NCBI RefSeq assembly: GCF_902459745.1
Contig: NZ_CABPSJ010000008.1
Coordinates: 1-64,000 of the forward strand
DNA length: 64,000 nt
DNA from: Pandoraea communis
GTDB lineage: Bacteria > Pseudomonadota > Gammaproteobacteria > Burkholderiales > Burkholderiaceae
Reading direction: 5' to 3'
Part shown: positions 60,046 to 64,000 of the stretch, piece by piece
Layout: each line of letters opens with the position of its first letter
Numbering within the stretch: position 1 is the stretch's first letter
Translations under genes and position numbers: made by a program
The notes under the pieces: generated by a model
What the model was told of the DNA's origin: nothing
Seen by the model: only the letters and a program-made list of their open reading frames with translations
Databases searched by the model: none

Positions 60046-61176
60046 ATGACCGTTGCCAATCTCCAAGTCTCGGGCCTGTCCAAGCGTTACGGCGATTTTG
60101 TCGCGCTTGCACCGACCGACCTCGATGTCGCCCAGGGCGAATTTTTGACCTTGCTGGGCCCGAGCGGCTCGGGCAAGACCACGTTGCTCTCGCTCATCGC
60201 CGGACTGTCGCAGCCCGATGCGGGTGCTATCCGTATCAACGGGACCGATGTCACGTACGGCGCGCCGTACGAGCGCGACATCGGTATGGTGTTTCAGAAC
60301 TACGCGCTGTTCCCGCACATGACCGTGGCGGAGAACATCGCATTCCCGTTGCAGATGCGCCGCACCGACGCGCAGACGGCTCGCAAGATGGTCATGAACG
60401 CGCTGGAGATGGTGCATCTGCCGCACGTGGCAGAGCGCTATCCGCGCGAACTCTCGGGCGGCCAGCAGCAGCGCATTGCGCTGGCGCGCTGCATGGTCTA
60501 TCGGCCGTCGATCATTCTGATGGACGAACCGCTGGGCGCACTCGACAAGAAGCTGCGCGATCACATGCAGCTCGAGATCAAGCGCATTCACCGCGAGCTC
60601 GGCACCACCATCGTGTACGTGACGCACGATCAGGAAGAAGCGATGACGATGTCCGATCGCATTTGCCTGATGAACGCCGGGGAAATCGCGCAACTGGGCA
60701 CGCCGGACGATCTGTATTTCCGTCCGAAGAGCGTGTTCGTTGCCGACTTCCTCGGTGAGTCCAACCTGCTCGACGCCACCGTGCTCGAGCGCGCGGGCGA
60801 TCAGGTGCGTGTGGCGATGCCGGGCGTGGAAGGGGAGAATGGCGCCGGCGCCATGGTCTACGACCCGCAAGTCGAGCGAGGCCGTCCGGTCAAGCTGATG
60901 CTGCGTCCGCAGAATCTGCACATCCGGGACGCGCAGAGCCGCACCGACGGCATGGCAACGATCTCGGCGAAGCTCACCGACATCATGGTCACGGGCGGCA
61001 TGACGAAGCTGTATCTGCAATCGGACGTCACCGGCGGCAAGACGGGCAAGGAAGGTGATTCGGGCAAATCGCTCGTGGCGGCGTTCCCGACGCATCGTCA
61101 GGGCAACCGTTTCGAGATCGGGCAGACGCTGGGTCTCGCGTGGCACGCCGACGATGCCGTTGCGATCGCGGGGTAA
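60046..61176 (+). CDS. Polyamine-type ABC transporter ATP-binding protein
   Basis: Cytoplasmic ATPase of 376 residues (PotA/CysA-type). Walker A LGPSGSGKTTLLSLIAGLSQ (about 37-56), Q-loop FQNYALFPHMTVAENIAFPL, signature LSGGQQQRIALARCMVY (about 139-155), Walker B IILMDEPLGALD and the His switch VYVTHDQEEAM are all intact. The C-terminal third (about 245-376) is a TOBE-type regulatory domain. It lies 45 bp after the binding protein gene and three bases before the permease. Confidence 0.92.
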   Translation: MTVANLQVSGLSKRYGDFVALAPTDLDVAQGEFLTLLGPSGSGKTTLLSLIAGLSQPDAGAIRINGTDVTYGAPYERDIGMVFQNYALFPHMTVAENIAFPLQMRRTDAQTARKMVMNALEMVHLPHVAERYPRELSGGQQQRIALARCMVYRPSIILMDEPLGALDKKLRDHMQLEIKRIHRELGTTIVYVTHDQEEAMTMSDRICLMNAGEIAQLGTPDDLYFRPKSVFVADFLGESNLLDATVLERAGDQVRVAMPGVEGENGAGAMVYDPQVERGRPVKLMLRPQNLHIRDAQSRTDGMATISAKLTDIMVTGGMTKLYLQSDVTGGKTGKEGDSGKSLVAAFPTHRQGNRFEIGQTLGLAWHADDAVAIAG

Positions 61177-61179
61177 GCC

Positions 61180-62982
61180 ATGAGTGCATCCGCCGTGGTT
61201 CGTCCTTCGTCGTCCCGTCCCGTTCAGCCGGCGCCGCGCCGGGCACGTTGGCGCGCACGCCTGCGCCCGATGCTCATGGCCGCGCCGATCGTCATCCTGC
61301 TGACGGTCATGCTGATCTATCCGGTCGGCCAGTTACTGCTGCTGAGCATTCGCGGCGAGAGTGGCTTCACGCTCGCCGAATATCAGCGGCTGTTCGCCTC
61401 GTCGGTGTATGTCGAGGTGTTGCTCATCACCCTCAAGGTCTCGCTCTACACAACCTTCTTCGCGGTACTCACCGGCTATCCGATCGCCTACCGGCTTTCG
61501 ACACTCACCGGGGCGCGCAAGCAGCGGCTGCTCTTCTGGCTGCTGGTCTCGTTCTGGACGAGCTTTCTCGTGCGCACGTTCGCGTGGGTGGTGCTGCTCG
61601 GGCGCAACGGGGTCGTCAACCGCACGTTGCTCGATCTCGGCCTGATCGACGCGCCGCTCGCGCTGCTCTACAGCTTCCCCGCCGTGATACTGGGCATGGT
61701 GCATGCACTCATGCCGCTGGCGGTGCTCACGATGCTCTCCGTCATGGAGAACATCGACCGCCGTCTGCCGAGCGCGGCATCGACGCTGGGCGCGCGTCCC
61801 GGTACGGTGTTCTGGCGCGTGTATTTCCCGCTGTCGCTACCAGGTGTGGCGGCTGGCGCGCTGATGGTGTTCGTCACGTCGATCGGCTTCTTCATTACGC
61901 CGACACTGCTGGGCGGACGTCATGAAACGATGATTACGCAGCTCATCATCGATCAGGTGATGCAGGCGTTGAACTGGGGCTTTGCCGGCGCGATTTCGGT
62001 GCTGCTGCTCGCCGTGGTGCTCGTCGTGTTCCTCGTCTACGACCGCATGGTCGGCCTGTCGACGATGGCTGGCGGCGCGGGCGATGTCAAAGCGGGCAAG
62101 CGACGCGGCGGCTGGAGCCGGACGCTCGGCGAGAAGGTGCTTGGCGCGCTGGGGAGCGCCACCGATGTGCTGCTGCGCGCGATGCCGCGTCACAAGGGCG
62201 AGCAGGGCGACGGACTCGTGCTGCGCGCGATCGTCTTCCTGTTGGTGGTGTTCCTTGCCGCACCGGCACTGCTGATGATTCCGGTGTCGTTCGATTCGGC
62301 CTCGGCACTTGCCTGGCCGCCGAAGGGTTTCTCGCTGCAGTGGTATCAGCAGGTCTGGGATTCGCCGCTGTGGATGCAGGCTGTCACGCGCTCCATGCTG
62401 GTCGGCATTGGCGCGGGTCTGCTGTCGATGCTGATCGGCACGCCCGCCGCGTTCTTGCTGGTCCGTGGTGGCATGCGCGGCAAGTCGGCGATGCTCGCCT
62501 TCGTGCTGGCCCCCATCGTGGTGCCGCGCATGATCCTGGCCGTCGGCGTGTTCTATTTCTTCGCCAAGATCGGTCTGGTGGGCTCGAATGTGGGGCTGAC
62601 CATCGCCCACACTGTGGTGGCCGTGCCGTACGTCGTCATCACGATGATGGCCGTGCTGCGCAACTACGACACGCGTCTCGATCTGGCGGCTTACAGCCTG
62701 GGAGCGCGCCCGTGGGCCACGCTGCGCCGCGTAACGTTCCCGATTCTCGGCGCCGGCCTGCTGTCGTCGTTCCTGTTCGCGTTCGCCACGTCGTTCGACG
62801 AACTCACGATTGCCCTGTTCACGTCGGGCGGTCTGTCGACGACGTTGCCCAAGCAGTTCTGGGACGAACTGACGATGCAGATATCGCCGGTGATCGCCGC
62901 GGTCTCCACGTGCCTGTTCCTTTTCATCGCCGCACTGATCTGGGTCGCCGAGCGTCTGCGCCGGCGCAGTCTCGCGACCTGA
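61180..62982 (+). CDS. Fused two-domain ABC permease (PotB and PotC in one chain)
   Basis: A 600-residue inner membrane protein with two complete binding-protein-dependent permease domains. The first (about 28-300) has the EAA-type loop in SAASTLGARPGTVFWRVYFP near 195. The second (about 345-600) has its own in AAYSLGARPWATLRRVTFPI near 503. Between them lies a basic, Gly-rich cytoplasmic linker (about 300-335). Polyamine-type importers usually use two separate permeases; here one chain supplies both. It follows the ATPase gene by three bases. Confidence 0.93.
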   Translation: MSASAVVRPSSSRPVQPAPRRARWRARLRPMLMAAPIVILLTVMLIYPVGQLLLLSIRGESGFTLAEYQRLFASSVYVEVLLITLKVSLYTTFFAVLTGYPIAYRLSTLTGARKQRLLFWLLVSFWTSFLVRTFAWVVLLGRNGVVNRTLLDLGLIDAPLALLYSFPAVILGMVHALMPLAVLTMLSVMENIDRRLPSAASTLGARPGTVFWRVYFPLSLPGVAAGALMVFVTSIGFFITPTLLGGRHETMITQLIIDQVMQALNWGFAGAISVLLLAVVLVVFLVYDRMVGLSTMAGGAGDVKAGKRRGGWSRTLGEKVLGALGSATDVLLRAMPRHKGEQGDGLVLRAIVFLLVVFLAAPALLMIPVSFDSASALAWPPKGFSLQWYQQVWDSPLWMQAVTRSMLVGIGAGLLSMLIGTPAAFLLVRGGMRGKSAMLAFVLAPIVVPRMILAVGVFYFFAKIGLVGSNVGLTIAHTVVAVPYVVITMMAVLRNYDTRLDLAAYSLGARPWATLRRVTFPILGAGLLSSFLFAFATSFDELTIALFTSGGLSTTLPKQFWDELTMQISPVIAAVSTCLFLFIAALIWVAERLRRRSLAT

Positions 62983-63029
62983 CGCGGTATCCGATTCCTC
63001 CGAACTTACGATTCACGGACGTTTATTTC

Positions 63030-63941
63030 ATGCTTCACTCTGCACAACTGAAGGGCATTCTGCCTGCGATTCCCACGCCGGTGAATGCCGACGACTCGAT
63101 CCACACCGACGCCGCCCGCGCGCTGATGCGTTACCTGCTGGGGCAGGGTATCGACGGTGTGGTGCCGCTGGGCGGCACTGGCGAATACGGTGCGCTCTCG
63201 CGCGCCGAGCGCGTGCGCATGGCCGAACTCACGGCGCAAGAAGTCAAGGCGCATGGCCGCGACGTGCCGGTGATCGCGGGCGTGCTCGACCCCGGCTATC
63301 ACGATGCCATCGAAGCCGGACGTGACTTCGCCGCCGCCGGCGCCGACGGCCTGCTCGTGCTCACGCCGTACTACACCAACCCGACGCAAGCCGGTATCCG
63401 CGATTACTTCCTGCGTTATGCCGACGAGTCGCCGGTGCCGATCCTGATCTACGAGATTCCGTACCGCACGCGCATTGCGATCACCCCGGAAGTGCTGCAC
63501 GAGCTGTCGCGGCACGAGAACATCATCGGCATGAAGGCCTGCAACACCGACATGTGGCATTTCCTGCGCACGGTCGCCGGTGTCGACGAGTCGTTTGCGG
63601 TGCTGAGCGGCGAAGACACGCTGTTCCCGCTGCATGTGGCGGCAGGGGCGCGGGGCGGCATTGTGGTGACGGCGTCGCTGCTGCCCACCGCGTGGCAGCG
63701 CATCTTCGCGCTCGCGTCGGCAGGCAAGACGGCCGAGGCGCTCGAGCTGCACCGCTCGCTCATTCCGTTGATGAATCTGGCGTTCGCCGAGACGAATCCG
63801 GGCCCGATGAAGTCGGTGATGGATCTGATCGGGGTGAACGCGCCGGCAATGCTCGCACCGTTGTTGCCGCCCGCACCCGCGCTTTCGGCCGAGCTGCGTG
63901 AGGAACTCGCCAAGCAACTGGCGATTTTCGAACGGCGTTGA
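63030..63941 (+). CDS. DapA-family class I lyase/aldolase of unknown substrate
   Basis: A 303-residue (beta/alpha)8 enzyme of the dihydrodipicolinate synthase/N-acetylneuraminate lyase family, which forms a Schiff base with a keto acid. GILPAIPTPVNADDSI near 9, PLGGTGEYGALS near 46, Tyr141 in LIYEIPYRTRIAI and the Schiff-base Lys169 in IIGMKACNTD are visible. The segment YEIPYRT replaces the YNVPxRT of true DapA and GGTGE replaces GTTGE, so diaminopimelate synthesis is unlikely. Catabolic relatives act on keto-deoxy sugar acids or pyrroline hydroxy-carboxylate. It follows the importer by 47 bp. Confidence 0.88.
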   Translation: MLHSAQLKGILPAIPTPVNADDSIHTDAARALMRYLLGQGIDGVVPLGGTGEYGALSRAERVRMAELTAQEVKAHGRDVPVIAGVLDPGYHDAIEAGRDFAAAGADGLLVLTPYYTNPTQAGIRDYFLRYADESPVPILIYEIPYRTRIAITPEVLHELSRHENIIGMKACNTDMWHFLRTVAGVDESFAVLSGEDTLFPLHVAAGARGGIVVTASLLPTAWQRIFALASAGKTAEALELHRSLIPLMNLAFAETNPGPMKSVMDLIGVNAPAMLAPLLPPAPALSAELREELAKQLAIFERR

Positions 63942-64000
63942 GTCGTGGTTGAGTCGTTGTGACCTGCCCGCCGCTTGCGATGACTTAGCGGCGGAAGGTC

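Overview
The window is a dense, high-GC stretch of bacterial chromosome. Most of its proteins read like Burkholderiaceae (Betaproteobacteria). Supporting signs are the late cobalamin gene block, ppc next to hemC-hemD-hemX-hemY, the dcd/basic amino acid decarboxylase pair, and 6S RNA downstream of zapA. A Pandoraea-like or related genus is my best guess, made from remembered protein similarity and not from a search. I saw no rRNA, tRNA, CRISPR array, insertion sequence or prophage.

Layout. 1-2003: end of an etfA-like gene and an acyl-CoA dehydrogenase. 2004-3344: terminators, a possible 47-residue membrane protein, 6S RNA and the zapB-like/zapA pair, all leftward except the first terminator. 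3412-19118: vitamin B12 region. A sigma70-type promoter and cobalamin riboswitch lead btuB-btuC-btuD-cobO-cobT-cobS-cobC. Facing it are btuF, then cobU-cbiB-cobD (leftward) with cobQ diverging. Between the halves lies a visibly AT-richer module (MFS transporter plus DUF2127 protein) and two small lipoproteins. The block encodes cobalamin uptake, adenosylation, amidation, side-chain attachment and nucleotide-loop assembly, but no corrin-ring synthesis. 19212-22807: orphan ParA-like ATPase, panD, panC, scpA and a DUF3460 protein. 23072-29686: tamA-tamB and a BamE-like lipoprotein. 29799-30617: DUF6356 protein diverging from an Lrp-type regulator. 30862-36050: metG, an OmpA-family lipoprotein, the Mrp/ApbC iron-sulfur ATPase and dcd. 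36155-42448: lysine/ornithine/arginine decarboxylase, gltS, argH and a secreted chorismate mutase. 42637-49967: ppc diverging from the haem operon hemC-hemD-hemX-hemY. 50093-53162: a protein of unknown function and a DHA2-type drug exporter. 53312-63941: a two-way catabolic cluster. One arm is an aldehyde dehydrogenase, an SDR and an MFS permease. The other is a GlcD-type FAD dehydrogenase, a polyamine-type ABC importer and a DapA-family lyase.

Most notable signals. (1) The exporter at 51651-53162 sits directly behind an intrinsic terminator that is spanned end to end by a ten-codon reading frame with its own ribosome binding site. (2) The amino acid decarboxylase has a similar layout: terminator just before the start codon, and a 27-codon frame crossing it and ending in an ATGA overlap. 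(3) The unknown gene at 50093-51529 has a hairpin that would hide its best ribosome binding site. (4) The catabolic cluster has two identical 8-bp palindromes 20 bp apart in its divergent promoter region. These read as candidate RNA- or operator-level switches; none is proven here.
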